Assembly (NCBI GenBank): GCA_017880745.1
Contig: JADGRR010000023.1
Coordinates: 1 to 14,282 of the forward strand
Reading direction: 5' to 3'
Length of the DNA: 14,282 nt
Origin: Burkholderiales bacterium
GTDB lineage: Bacteria; Pseudomonadota; Gammaproteobacteria; Burkholderiales; SG8-39
Below are positions 1 to 7,279 of this stretch, one piece after another. The notes beneath the pieces are model-generated. The model made no database searches, had not been told where the DNA came from, and saw nothing but the letters and a program-made list of their open reading frames with translations. Within the stretch, counting starts at the first letter, position 1; every line of letters starts with the position of its first letter. The position numbers were made by a program, and so were the translations under genes.

Positions 1-164
1 AATCGCCGGGCCTGCTCGCGCTGTCGCTCGGGCTCTCGGTCAACTATCCCGACGACCATGCCATGCTCGAGCACGGGATGGTTATGTACGATGCCCTGTA
101 CTCATGGATCCGCACAACGCGCGCCGAGATCCACGACGCCGGCCTGTCGAAGAAGCGACCATGA
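1..164 (+). CDS. chrB: Probable ChrB C-terminus (chromate resistance protein), 5' truncated by window edge
   Basis: Reading frame 3 is open from the window edge to a TGA at 162-164 and encodes about 53 C-terminal residues. The stretch NYPDDHAMLEHGMVMYDALY resembles the end of the ChrB chromate-resistance family, which typically closes with a DDH...YDALY segment. The stop overlaps the chrA start as ATGA (161-164), the translational coupling expected of a chrBA pair. ChrB proteins are associated with chromate-dependent control or support of ChrA. The assignment rests on remembered family resemblance plus the neighbour, and only the tail is visible, so the identity is moderately supported. That a real gene ends here is better supported. 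Confidence 0.55.
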   Translation, partial: SPGLLALSLGLSVNYPDDHAMLEHGMVMYDALYSWIRTTRAEIHDAGLSKKRP

Positions 165-1507
165 CCCCGGACGCGCAGCAACCCCCCGCGCCGGTGAGCC
201 TCGGCGAAGCGTTCTGGTATTGGCTCAAGCTCGGCTTCATCAGCTTCGGCGGCCCCACCGGACAGATCGCCATCATGCACCAGGACCTGGTGGAGCGCCG
301 GCGCTGGATCTCGGAGAAGCGCTTCCTGCATGCGCTCAACTACTGCATGCTGCTGCCCGGCCCCGAGGCCACCCAGCTCGCCACCTACATCGGCTGGATG
401 ATGCATCGCACCTGGGGCGGCATTATCGCCGGGGTGCTGTTCGTGCTGCCGTCGATGTTCCTCCTGATGGCGCTGACCTGGATCTATCTGGTGTTCGGCA
501 AGGTGCCGCTGGTGGCGGGCATTCTCTATGGCATCAAGCCGGCGGTCACCGCCATCGTCGTATTCGCCGCCTACCGCATCGGCTCGCGCGCGCTCAAGAA
601 CGGCGTGCTGTGGGCGATCAGCGCCGCAGCCTTCGTTGCCATTTTCGCTTTCAAAGTCCCCTTCCCCTACATCGTGCTGGCAGCAGGTATCATCGGCGCC
701 ATCGGCGGGCGCGTGGCGCCGTCGAAGTTCGTCACCGGCGGCGGTCATGGAGCAGCCGGCAAGGTCTATGGCGCGGCGATCATCGACGACGACACGCCCA
801 CGCCCGAGCACGCGCGCTTTGCCTGGCCGCGTCTCATCGGCTTCACCGCCGCCGGCCTAGCGCTCTGGGCCGGCGCGATGGCCTGGCTCTATGCGGTACA
901 CGGCTGGAACGGAACGCTGACCCAGATCGGATGGTTCTTCACCAAGGCGGCGCTGCTGACCTTCGGCGGCGCCTACGCCGTGCTGCCCTACGTGTACCAG
1001 GGAGGCGTCGAGACCTATGGCTGGCTCACGCCCACGCAGATGATAGACGGCCTCGCGCTGGGTGAGACCACGCCCGGCCCGCTGATCATGATCGTGACCT
1101 ATGTCGGCTTCGTCGGCGGCTGGACCAAGCAGATCTTCGGGCCGGACGCGCTGTCGCCGCTCGGGGCCGGCATCGCCGGCGGCGCAGTCGCCACGTATTT
1201 CACTTTCCTGCCTTCCTATCTTTTCATCCTGATCGGCGGGCCGCTGGTCGAGGCCACGCACGGAGACCTCAAGTTCACCGCCCCGCTCACCGGCATCACC
1301 GCGGCGGTGGTCGGCGTGATCCTCAACCTCGCCGTGTTCTTCGCCTGGCATGTGCTGTGGCCGGCCGGATTCGGCGGCAGCTTCGAGTGGTTCTCCGCCC
1401 TCGTCGGCGTTGCCGCGTTCATCGCTTTGTTCAGGTACAAAGCCGGCATCATCCCGGTGATCCTGGCTTGCGGCGTGGCCGGATTGGTTTACACTTTTTT
1501 GCTTTGA
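161..1507 (+). CDS. chrA: Chromate transporter ChrA, two-domain (long-chain) type
   Basis: This 448-residue polytopic inner-membrane protein of the CHR family is expected to export chromate from the cytoplasm. Two homologous halves are visible. The N-terminal half carries FISFGGPTGQIAIMH (about residues 26-40), the RRRWISEKRF segment and LLPGPEATQLATYIGW (about 64-79). The C-terminal half repeats the pattern with LLTFGGAYAVLPYV (from about 265) and TTPGPLIMIVTYVGFVGG (from about 303). A Gly-rich hydrophilic linker with an acidic IIDDD segment separates them around residues 185-215. The ATG at 161 is preferred over an in-frame ATG at 104 because it overlaps the upstream stop by ATGA, and the 19 extra residues of the longer form are Arg/Pro-rich and unlike the family. 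Substrate specificity is inferred from family; some CHR proteins have uncertain substrates. Confidence 0.93.
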   Translation: MTPDAQQPPAPVSLGEAFWYWLKLGFISFGGPTGQIAIMHQDLVERRRWISEKRFLHALNYCMLLPGPEATQLATYIGWMMHRTWGGIIAGVLFVLPSMFLLMALTWIYLVFGKVPLVAGILYGIKPAVTAIVVFAAYRIGSRALKNGVLWAISAAAFVAIFAFKVPFPYIVLAAGIIGAIGGRVAPSKFVTGGGHGAAGKVYGAAIIDDDTPTPEHARFAWPRLIGFTAAGLALWAGAMAWLYAVHGWNGTLTQIGWFFTKAALLTFGGAYAVLPYVYQGGVETYGWLTPTQMIDGLALGETTPGPLIMIVTYVGFVGGWTKQIFGPDALSPLGAGIAGGAVATYFTFLPSYLFILIGGPLVEATHGDLKFTAPLTGITAAVVGVILNLAVFFAWHVLWPAGFGGSFEWFSALVGVAAFIALFRYKAGIIPVILACGVAGLVYTFLL

Positions 1508-1527
1508 CAAAACTGACGGGAGGAAGA

Positions 1528-1815
1528 ATGGCAGCCTATCTCGTGGTCGACATCGACGTGACCAATCCGGCGCAGTTCGAGGAATACAAGAAACTCGCAC
1601 CGGCCGCGATCGCCAAATACGGCGGGCGTTACCTCATCCGCGGCGGTGCTTACGAGGCCATCGAAGGGAATTGGAAACCGCAGCGACTGACCGTGGTCGA
1701 ATTCGATTCCATGGAGAAAGCGAAAGCCTTCTACCACTCGCCGGAATACCAGTTGGCGATCAAGGCGCGCAAAGGGGCGGCGAATATGAACATGCTGCTG
1801 GTGCAGGGAATCTAG
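1528..1815 (+). CDS. DUF1330 family protein
   Basis: This 95-residue soluble protein has an excellent ribosome binding site (GGGAGGAAG, 1518-1526) 20 nt after the chrA stop, so it is probably co-transcribed with chrA. It opens with AAYLVVDIDVTNP and contains FEEYKKLAPAAIAKYGGRYLIRGG, then VVEFDSMEKAKAFYHSPEYQ, the hallmarks of the DUF1330 family, which adopts a dimeric alpha+beta barrel (ferredoxin-like) fold. No catalytic residues can be assigned from sequence and the family function is not established. There is no signal peptide or membrane segment, so it should be cytoplasmic. Its position behind chrA suggests shared expression but not necessarily a role in chromate resistance. Confidence 0.9.
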   Translation: MAAYLVVDIDVTNPAQFEEYKKLAPAAIAKYGGRYLIRGGAYEAIEGNWKPQRLTVVEFDSMEKAKAFYHSPEYQLAIKARKGAANMNMLLVQGI

Positions 1816-1830
1816 TCGTTCGCAGCAATG

Positions 1831-1858
1831 ACAAAGGGGCGCCGCAGCGCCCCTTTGT
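1831..1858. terminator. Perfect 11-bp hairpin, probable bidirectional terminator
   Basis: ACAAAGGGGCG (1831-1841) is repeated exactly in inverted orientation at 1848-1858, leaving a 6-nt loop CCGCAG. It sits between the stop of the DUF1330 gene (1815) and the stop of the convergent last gene of the formate dehydrogenase operon (1874). The stem ends in CTTTGT on the + strand and in the same sequence on the - strand, so short U-containing tails are available both ways. There is no long U-run, so termination strength is uncertain. Confidence 0.75.
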
Positions 1859-1873
1859 CGATTGCGTGTCCGA

Positions 1874-2155
1874 CTATTTCTTGGCCGGTGCCACCGCCGG
1901 CTTGGCGCCCTTGGCCGCAGCCGCAGGCTTGCCGTCCTTGACCTGGCCCTTCTTGTAGCGCTCGACCACCTGGTCCTGGGCCTTCGCCAACTGCTCCGCT
2001 TCGTTTTTTGCGGCTTCGGCGGCCTTGGTCTTGGTTTCTTCGGCCTTGGCTTTGGCCGCATCGTCCATAGGCGGAACGGGTATCTTCGCCTGTGCCAGCC
2101 CTGCGCTTAATACAAACGCCAGCGCCCCGGCCGCAAGCAGTTTTCCGGTTTTCAT
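1874..2155 (-). CDS. Small exported Lys/Ala-rich protein at the end of the formate dehydrogenase operon
   Basis: This 93-residue protein begins with a clear Sec-type signal peptide (MKTGKLLAAGALAFVLSAGL, cleavage probably after AQA at residue 23). The mature part of about 70 residues is highly charged, rich in Ala, Lys and Glu, and probably helical or coiled-coil (AAKAKAEETKTKAAEAAKNE, about 33-52). It ends in a low-complexity tail rich in Lys, Ala and Pro. There are no Cys or His residues and therefore no visible cofactor site. It starts 1 nt after the cytochrome b556 subunit stop with a strong GGAGGAG site, and the terminator lies just behind it, so it is the last gene of the operon. The function is unknown. 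A periplasmic accessory or stabilising role for the dehydrogenase is inference from position only. Confidence 0.8.
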   Translation of the reverse strand: MKTGKLLAAGALAFVLSAGLAQAKIPVPPMDDAAKAKAEETKTKAAEAAKNEAEQLAKAQDQVVERYKKGQVKDGKPAAAAKGAKPAVAPAKK

Positions 2156-2156
2156 T

Positions 2157-3221
2157 TCAGTCTCCTCCGTGTTGTATCTGCGGTGCAGTCGTTGCGCCAG
2201 CTGTGTCAGACGTGCCAGACGGCGGCGCTCTCCTGCCGGCCTTGACGTCCTCATACCAATATTGCGCGTGCTCGCGCGCCCAGGTCTCGTCCACATAGCC
2301 GTCGCGCATCGCCTCGTAGGCGCCGGTCGTTCCCACGGTGCCCAGATAGATATGGGTAAACGACCAGACGATGAACACGATCGCGGCGATGACATGCACG
2401 ATGTTGGCGAGCATCATCAACGCCCGCGTCTGATCGAAGTTGGGGAAATCCAGCACCAAGCCGCTCGCACTCGACACCGTGCCCAGGGCTATCACTCCGC
2501 CCCAAAACCAGATTTTCTCCGCGGCGTTGAACCGGCCCGAAGGCACGACTTCCCCCGAGAGCACGCCACCGCCCTTGACCAGCCAGGTGATATCGTAGGC
2601 GCGCGGAATATTGTCGCGGATGAACTTCGCCGCGAATACCACGATGCTGAACATGAAAACCGGCCCGACGAAGTTGTGCAGATTCTTCCCCAGCGTGGCG
2701 AGCCAGCCAAACAGCGTGTGGCCGATCAACGGCAACAGCACGTATTTGCCGAACAGCATGGTCAGGCCGCTGACGGCAAGGATGCAAAAGCTGATCGCCA
2801 TGGTCCAGTGGGCGATGCGCTCGAAGCTGGAGAAGCGCTCGACCATCTTGCCGGTGGGCGGGCTGTGCAATCCGATCGGCCCGTGCCACATATAGAACAC
2901 GCCGATAGCAATCAGTACCAGCATCACCAGCCAGCCGCCATACAGGGCAATCGGGCCGTTGCGCAATTCGCGCCAGGTCTGTCCCTGGGTCTGGATCAGA
3001 ACGCCGGTCTCGCGCCCCTGGACCGAGGTGTACCCCTCCGTGCCCGAGCGCACATTGCGCCATACCGGGGCATTGTTGCCCGGCTGCACCTGTTGGCGCT
3101 GCGCCTGAGTTTCCTGCACTCGGCCTTCCTGTGCCTGGGCCCAGGCCGTCGCGCCGAGCAACGGCAGGAACAGCATCAGTCCCAGCAGAAAATAGCGCAC
3201 GCCTGCAATAGTGGCTCGCAT
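2157..3221 (-). CDS. fdhC: Formate dehydrogenase gamma subunit, cytochrome b556
   Basis: This 354-residue membrane anchor and quinone-reducing subunit is of the FdnI/FdoI family. Candidate haem b ligands are in the conserved places: His138 (FERIAHW), His182 (LHNFVGPVF), His276 (NIVHVIAA) and His290 (WSFTHIYLG). These correspond by context to the four haem ligands of E. coli FdnI. Unlike the 217-residue E. coli protein, it has an N-terminal signal peptide (about 1-30), a Gln-rich exported stretch (about 31-85) and an additional helix (about 90-112) before the four-helix core. It starts 9 nt after the lipoprotein stop with a GGAGGAG site. It is expected to take electrons from the Fe-S subunit and pass them to quinone. 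The N-terminally extended form is common in non-enteric bacteria. The symbol follows Wolinella-type naming; fdoI/fdnI is the enteric equivalent. Confidence 0.95.
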   Translation of the reverse strand: MRATIAGVRYFLLGLMLFLPLLGATAWAQAQEGRVQETQAQRQQVQPGNNAPVWRNVRSGTEGYTSVQGRETGVLIQTQGQTWRELRNGPIALYGGWLVMLVLIAIGVFYMWHGPIGLHSPPTGKMVERFSSFERIAHWTMAISFCILAVSGLTMLFGKYVLLPLIGHTLFGWLATLGKNLHNFVGPVFMFSIVVFAAKFIRDNIPRAYDITWLVKGGGVLSGEVVPSGRFNAAEKIWFWGGVIALGTVSSASGLVLDFPNFDQTRALMMLANIVHVIAAIVFIVWSFTHIYLGTVGTTGAYEAMRDGYVDETWAREHAQYWYEDVKAGRRAPPSGTSDTAGATTAPQIQHGGD

Positions 3222-3230
3222 GACTCCTCC

Positions 3231-3491
3231 TTATTCGGCGCGCGTGTATTCGTTCTGGTTCTGGTTGCGCGACTTGAGGGCGTTCTCCCAGCCGCTCTTG
3301 TCGCCCGCTTTCCATTTGGAAGTGGTGTAAAGGCTGGCCCCCGGATCGTTCTCCCACGGCTTGGTATCGGCCTTGCCCTGGTACTTGCCCTGCTGATACA
3401 CGACCACCTGCTCCTTTTCGCCGCAGCCGGTGATAGCGACCACGGCGATCAGGCTAGCACCGGCAAATACGAACTTGCGTACGCTGATCAT
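3231..3491 (-). CDS. Small lipoprotein embedded between formate dehydrogenase subunit genes
   Basis: This 86-residue protein has a lipoprotein signal: hydrophobic residues 8-20 followed by a lipobox-like AITGC with the modifiable Cys at residue 23. The mature 64 residues contain VVVYQQGKYQGKADTKPWEN, then WKAGDKSGWENALKSRNQ and the end NEYTRAE. The aromatic and Trp-Glu-Asn repeats (PWEN, GWEN) and the NEY-R ending look like conserved motifs. The start is fixed by an ATGA overlap (3488-3491) with the Fe-S subunit gene, and its stop is 9 nt before the cytochrome subunit, so it should be made together with both. No cofactor residues remain beyond the lipidated Cys. I recognise similar small proteins only as unnamed neighbours of betaproteobacterial formate dehydrogenases. 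A role as accessory subunit or assembly factor is inference. Confidence 0.85.
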   Translation of the reverse strand: MISVRKFVFAGASLIAVVAITGCGEKEQVVVYQQGKYQGKADTKPWENDPGASLYTTSKWKAGDKSGWENALKSRNQNQNEYTRAE

Positions 3492-4114
3492 GATTTGGCT
3501 CCCTTCGGCGCCTGCTGTTGCGGATTGTCGGGCTTGCCGTAGGCAGTGCCCCAGCCCCACACTTCCGCCCCCTTGCCGCGCTTCAGCGCGCGATCGCGGA
3601 AAATGTCGGAGATGACGTCGCCGTCCCCGCCGAGGAGCGCCTTGGTCGAACACATCTCGGCGCAGGCGGGAAGCTTGCCCTGGGCCAGGCGGTTCGAGCC
3701 GTACTTGGCGAACTCTTCCTTGGAGTTGTCCTTCTCCGGACCGCCGGCGCAGAACGTGCACTTGTCCATTTTGCCGCGCATGCCGAAGGCGCCCGCCTGC
3801 GGGAACTGCGGCGCGCCGAACGGACAGGCGTAGAAGCAGTAGCCGCAGCCGATGCACATGTCCTTGTCATGCAGCACCACGCCTTCCTCGGTGCGGTAGA
3901 AGCAGTCCACCGGGCACACCGCCATGCACGGCGCGTCCGAGCAATGCATGCAGGCGACCGAGATCGATTTCTCCCCGGCCACGCCGTCGTTGATCGTGAC
4001 CACGCGGCGCCGGTTTACGCCCCAAGGTACCTCGTTCTCCTGCTTGCAGGCAGTCACGCAACCGTTGCACTCGATGCAACGCTCGGCGTCACAAATGAAT
4101 TTCATGCGGGCCAT
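3488..4114 (-). CDS. fdhB: Formate dehydrogenase beta subunit, four-cluster Fe-S protein
   Basis: This 208-residue protein carries electrons from the catalytic subunit to cytochrome b. Sixteen Cys form four ferredoxin-type groups: Cys13/16/19/23 (CIECNGCVTAC), Cys55/58/63/67 (CMHCSDAPCMAVC), Cys87/90/93/97 (CIGCGYCFYAC) and Cys119/122/151/155 (CTFC...CAEMC). This matches four [4Fe-4S] clusters as in FdnH/FdoH. It lacks the C-terminal transmembrane helix of the roughly 290-300-residue enteric subunits, ending instead in a hydrophilic GKPDNPQQQAPKGAKS tail. There is no signal peptide, so export by hitch-hiking with the Tat-dependent catalytic subunit is expected. It starts 12 nt after the catalytic subunit stop, whose TAA runs into its AAGAGGA binding site, and its own stop overlaps the lipoprotein start. 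Confidence 0.96.
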   Translation of the reverse strand: MARMKFICDAERCIECNGCVTACKQENEVPWGVNRRRVVTINDGVAGEKSISVACMHCSDAPCMAVCPVDCFYRTEEGVVLHDKDMCIGCGYCFYACPFGAPQFPQAGAFGMRGKMDKCTFCAGGPEKDNSKEEFAKYGSNRLAQGKLPACAEMCSTKALLGGDGDVISDIFRDRALKRGKGAEVWGWGTAYGKPDNPQQQAPKGAKS

Positions 4115-4126
4115 GATGGTGTCCTC

Positions 4127-7042
4127 TTATGCTTGAAATTTTTCGATCTGGCACAGGGTGGTCTTGGTTTCCTGCATCATCGTCACCGAATCGTAGCCGT
4201 AGGTGGTGGCAGTGTTGACCGCCTCTCCGCGCACGATCGGCGCCGCCCCCTCCGGATAGTAGTCGAGCATGTCCTTGCCCATCCACCAGCCGGAGAAATG
4301 AAACGGCAGGAATACCGTATCCGGACCAACCCGTTCCGTGACCTGCGCCATGACCTTGAGCTGGGCGCCCGTCGGCGTTTTCACCCAGACGTAATCGTTG
4401 TTGCGGATGCCGCGATCGTTGGCCGACTTGGGATTGATCTCCACGAACATGTTCTGCTGCAGTTCGGCCAGCCAGGCGTTGGAGCGCGTCTCCTCGCCGC
4501 CGCCTTCGTATTCGACCAGGCGGCCGCTGGTCATAATCAGCGGAAAATCCTTGGAGATGTTCTTGTTCTTCTCCTGCACCGACTTGAACAGCGTCGGCAG
4601 GCGCCAGAACGCCTTCTTGTCGTCGTGGGTCGGGAACTTCTCGACCAGGTCCGGACGCGGCGAGTACAGCGGCTCGCGGTGCAGCGGCACGCCGTCGGGG
4701 AAGTTCCACACTACGGCGCGCGCCTTGGCGTTGCCCCAGAAATGGCAGCCGTGCACCTTCATCACCACGCGCTGGATGCCGCCGGAGAGGTCGGTTTTCC
4801 AGTTTTTGCCCTCGGCTTCCGTCTTCTCCGCTTCGGTCAGGTCGTCCCACCAGCCCAGTTTCTTCAGCAGCACGTGGTCGAACTCCGGATAGCCGGTGGT
4901 GAGCTCGGCGCCCTTGGAGTACGAGCCGTCCTCCGCGAGCAGGTTGACGCCGTCCTTCTCCACGCCGAAGTTGGCGCGGAAATTTCCGCCCCCGTCCATG
5001 ACGTGCTTGGAGGTGTCGTACAGGTTGGGCGAGCCCGGATGTTTCATCTCCGGCGTGCCGTAGCACGGCCAGGGCAGGCCGTAATACTCGCCGTCGCACG
5101 GTCCGCCCTTGGCGCGCAGGGTTTTCACGTCGAAGGTGTGCATGTTCTTCATATGCAGCTTCAGCCGCTCCGGACTCTGGCCGGTATAGCCTATGGTCCA
5201 GGTGCCGCGGTTGAATTCGCGCGTGATGTCCTCGATCACCGGTTCGTCGTTCACCACCTGGATGTTCTGCTTGCCGTCTTTCTTGCCGACCAGCTGGTCG
5301 GCAAAGCCGAATTTCTTGGCTAACAGGTACATGATGGTCTGGTCGGGCTTGGCTTCGAACAGCGGTTCGATCACCTTCTCCCGCCATTGAAGCGAGCGGT
5401 TGGAGGCAGTGACGCTGCCTGAGGTCTCGTACTGCGTCGCCGCCGGCAACAGGTATACGCCGTCCTTCCTCACCATCGCCGCCATCGCCGCCGTCGCCGA
5501 CGGATAAGGATCGATCACCACCAGCAAGTCGAGCTTCTTCATCGCCTCGACCATTTCCTTGCCGCGCGACTGGCTGTTGGGTGCGTGGCCCCAGTAGATC
5601 AGCGCGCGCAGATTGGAATCCTGGTCGATCAGCTCGTTTTTCTCCAGCACGCCGTCGATCCAGCGCGACACCGTCATGCCGGGTTTGCTCATCATCGCCG
5701 GGGAGGCGTACTGCTTCTTCAGCCACTCGAGATCGATGTTCCACACCCGCGCCCAGTGCGCGAATGCACCCGGGGCGACGCCGTAATAGCCCGGCAGCGA
5801 ATCCGGATTCGGGCCGATGTCGGTCGCGCCCTGCACGTTGTCGTGGCCGCGGAAAATATTGGCGCCGCCGCCCATGACGCCGATGTTGCCCAGAGCGAGC
5901 TGAAACACGCAGAACGCGCGCACCATGGCGTTGCCGATGCTGTGCTGGGTCTGGCCCATGCACCAGACGATACTGGAGGGCTTGTTCTTCGACATGGTCT
6001 CGGCGATCTTGTACAGATCCTCCTCGGACACGCCGGTGACTTCTTTCGCCCGCTCGGGCGTCCACTTCATGACCTCGTCCCTGACCTTGTCCATGCCGTA
6101 GACGCGGTCGTGGATGTACTGCTTGTCCTCCCAACCGTTCTTGAACACGTGGTACAGGACGCTCCAAATCACCGCCACATCGGTACCGGAGCGTATGCGC
6201 ACGTAGTGGTCGGCCTTGGCTGCGGTGCGGGTGAAGCGCGGGTCGGCAACGATGATCTTGGCGCCGGTTTCCTTCGCGTGCAGCACGTGCAGCATCGACA
6301 CCGGATGCGCCTCGGCCGCGTTCGATCCCATGAACCAGATCGCCTTGGCGTTCTGCATGTCGTTGTAGGAGTTGGTCATCGCGCCATAGCCCCAGGTGTT
6401 GGCGACGCCGGCGACCGTGGTCGAGTGGCAGATGCGCGCCTGGTGGTCGGTATTGTTGGTGCCGAACAGACGCACCCATTTGCACAACAGGTAGGACTGT
6501 TCGTTGTTGTGCTTGCTCGAACCGACCCAGAAGGTCGCGTCAGGTCCGCTCTCCTTCCTGATCCCGAGCAGCTTGTCGCCGACCTCGTTGATGGCCTGCT
6601 CCCAGGAGATGCGCTTGTACTTGCCGTTCTCGAGCTTCATCGGATATTTGAGGCGATGGGAGTTCTCGGTCATGCCGTGCTCGCGCACCGATGCGCCCTT
6701 GGCGCAATGCGCGCCCAGATTGAGCGGCGAATCGAACACCGGTTCCTGCCTTACCCAAACGCCGTTCTGCACCACGGCATCGATAGAGCAACCGACCGAG
6801 CAGTGCGTGCACACCGTGCGCTTGACTTCGATCTTGCCGCCTTCCTTTGCCTCGTTGGCGGCCTCGGCCTTGCCGATCAAATTGAAGGGCAACTGGCTCG
6901 CGAAAGCGCCCGCGCCTGCGGCCACGCCGGAGCGCTTGAGAAAAGTGCGGCGGTCTATCGTTTTGCCGAGCATGCCGGCGAGACCTTTAGCCAGACGGCT
7001 CTGCGCCGAGGGCGCGCTTGCGGATTTCCGGGTAAGTAACAT
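4127..7042 (-). CDS. fdhA: Formate dehydrogenase catalytic (alpha) subunit, bis-MGD molybdo/tungsto-enzyme, Cys-type
   Basis: This 971-residue enzyme oxidises formate to CO2. A Tat signal with DRRTFLKRSG (about residues 30-39) and a hydrophobic stretch shows that it is exported folded, placing the active site in the periplasm. The N-terminal [4Fe-4S] cluster motif is CTHCSVGC with Cys78, 81, 85 and 113. The active-site segment is ARICHSTTVAG: Cys205 occupies the place of the selenocysteine found in E. coli FdnG, followed by the catalytic-loop His206. MGSNAAEAHPVS and other cofactor-binding segments follow, and the C-terminal part is the molydopterin-dinucleotide domain. No in-frame TGA is needed. 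The ATG at 7042 has a GAGGAGGC site and lies 9 nt after the small Tat gene. Whether Mo or W is used cannot be read from the sequence. Confidence 0.97.
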   Translation of the reverse strand: MLLTRKSASAPSAQSRLAKGLAGMLGKTIDRRTFLKRSGVAAGAGAFASQLPFNLIGKAEAANEAKEGGKIEVKRTVCTHCSVGCSIDAVVQNGVWVRQEPVFDSPLNLGAHCAKGASVREHGMTENSHRLKYPMKLENGKYKRISWEQAINEVGDKLLGIRKESGPDATFWVGSSKHNNEQSYLLCKWVRLFGTNNTDHQARICHSTTVAGVANTWGYGAMTNSYNDMQNAKAIWFMGSNAAEAHPVSMLHVLHAKETGAKIIVADPRFTRTAAKADHYVRIRSGTDVAVIWSVLYHVFKNGWEDKQYIHDRVYGMDKVRDEVMKWTPERAKEVTGVSEEDLYKIAETMSKNKPSSIVWCMGQTQHSIGNAMVRAFCVFQLALGNIGVMGGGANIFRGHDNVQGATDIGPNPDSLPGYYGVAPGAFAHWARVWNIDLEWLKKQYASPAMMSKPGMTVSRWIDGVLEKNELIDQDSNLRALIYWGHAPNSQSRGKEMVEAMKKLDLLVVIDPYPSATAAMAAMVRKDGVYLLPAATQYETSGSVTASNRSLQWREKVIEPLFEAKPDQTIMYLLAKKFGFADQLVGKKDGKQNIQVVNDEPVIEDITREFNRGTWTIGYTGQSPERLKLHMKNMHTFDVKTLRAKGGPCDGEYYGLPWPCYGTPEMKHPGSPNLYDTSKHVMDGGGNFRANFGVEKDGVNLLAEDGSYSKGAELTTGYPEFDHVLLKKLGWWDDLTEAEKTEAEGKNWKTDLSGGIQRVVMKVHGCHFWGNAKARAVVWNFPDGVPLHREPLYSPRPDLVEKFPTHDDKKAFWRLPTLFKSVQEKNKNISKDFPLIMTSGRLVEYEGGGEETRSNAWLAELQQNMFVEINPKSANDRGIRNNDYVWVKTPTGAQLKVMAQVTERVGPDTVFLPFHFSGWWMGKDMLDYYPEGAAPIVRGEAVNTATTYGYDSVTMMQETKTTLCQIEKFQA

Positions 7043-7051
7043 GGCGCCTCC

Positions 7052-7252
7052 TCAGACCTTGGCGGTTCTATAGTAATTGCGGATGTGCGCGGAAGCGTGG
7101 TAACCCTTGGTGCTTTTCTTGTCACCTTCGATCGCGACCGGTTGCTCTTGCGGCACGGTTTTCGCGACCATTGCAGCTGCGCTGGCTGCGCCCCCTGCGC
7201 CGACCGCGAGCAGGAAATTCCTGCGGCTCAATTTGACTTTGTTCTCACTCAT
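7052..7252 (-). CDS. Formate dehydrogenase region Tat-signal protein (66 aa)
   Basis: This very small protein of 66 residues matches the 'formate dehydrogenase region TAT target' family. SRRNFLLAVGAGGAASAAAM (9-28) is a twin-arginine signal with SRRNFL as the core. Only about 35 residues remain after likely cleavage, with a conserved-looking end GYHASAHIRNYYRTAKV rich in His and Tyr. It lies 9 nt before the catalytic subunit gene and 27 nt after the torD-like gene, with a GAGGAG site before the ATG. The family is known by its constant position next to formate dehydrogenase genes; its biochemical role is not established. The passenger looks too short for an independently folded cofactor enzyme, so a role as a co-exported partner or assembly aid is plausible but inferred. 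Confidence 0.92.
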   Translation of the reverse strand: MSENKVKLSRRNFLLAVGAGGAASAAAMVAKTVPQEQPVAIEGDKKSTKGYHASAHIRNYYRTAKV

Positions 7253-7279
7253 TCCAGGCTCCTCGCAAAAAAAACAACG

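Noticed and set aside
2025..3542. 505-codon open frame on the + strand
   Set aside because: It covers fdhC, the lipoprotein and both neighbouring junctions in antisense, with no family resemblance.
3518..5323. 601-codon open frame on the + strand
   Set aside because: It is antisense to fdhB and fdhA, which have full family motifs, binding sites and operon spacing. The translated product has no recognisable domain and the His/Arg/Ala-rich bias typical of shadow frames in GC-rich genes.
6426..6430. Possible selenocysteine codon in the catalytic subunit
   Set aside because: The active-site segment reads ARICHSTTVAG with an ordinary Cys codon and the frame is open throughout, so no TGA recoding is required.
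5585..7039. 484-codon open frame on the + strand
   Set aside because: It lies wholly antisense to fdhA and has no recognisable domain, so it is a codon-bias shadow.
7267..7274. 8-T run on the - strand as an intrinsic terminator after the torD-like gene
   Set aside because: No GC-rich hairpin precedes it on that strand, and the downstream genes clearly belong to the same operon.
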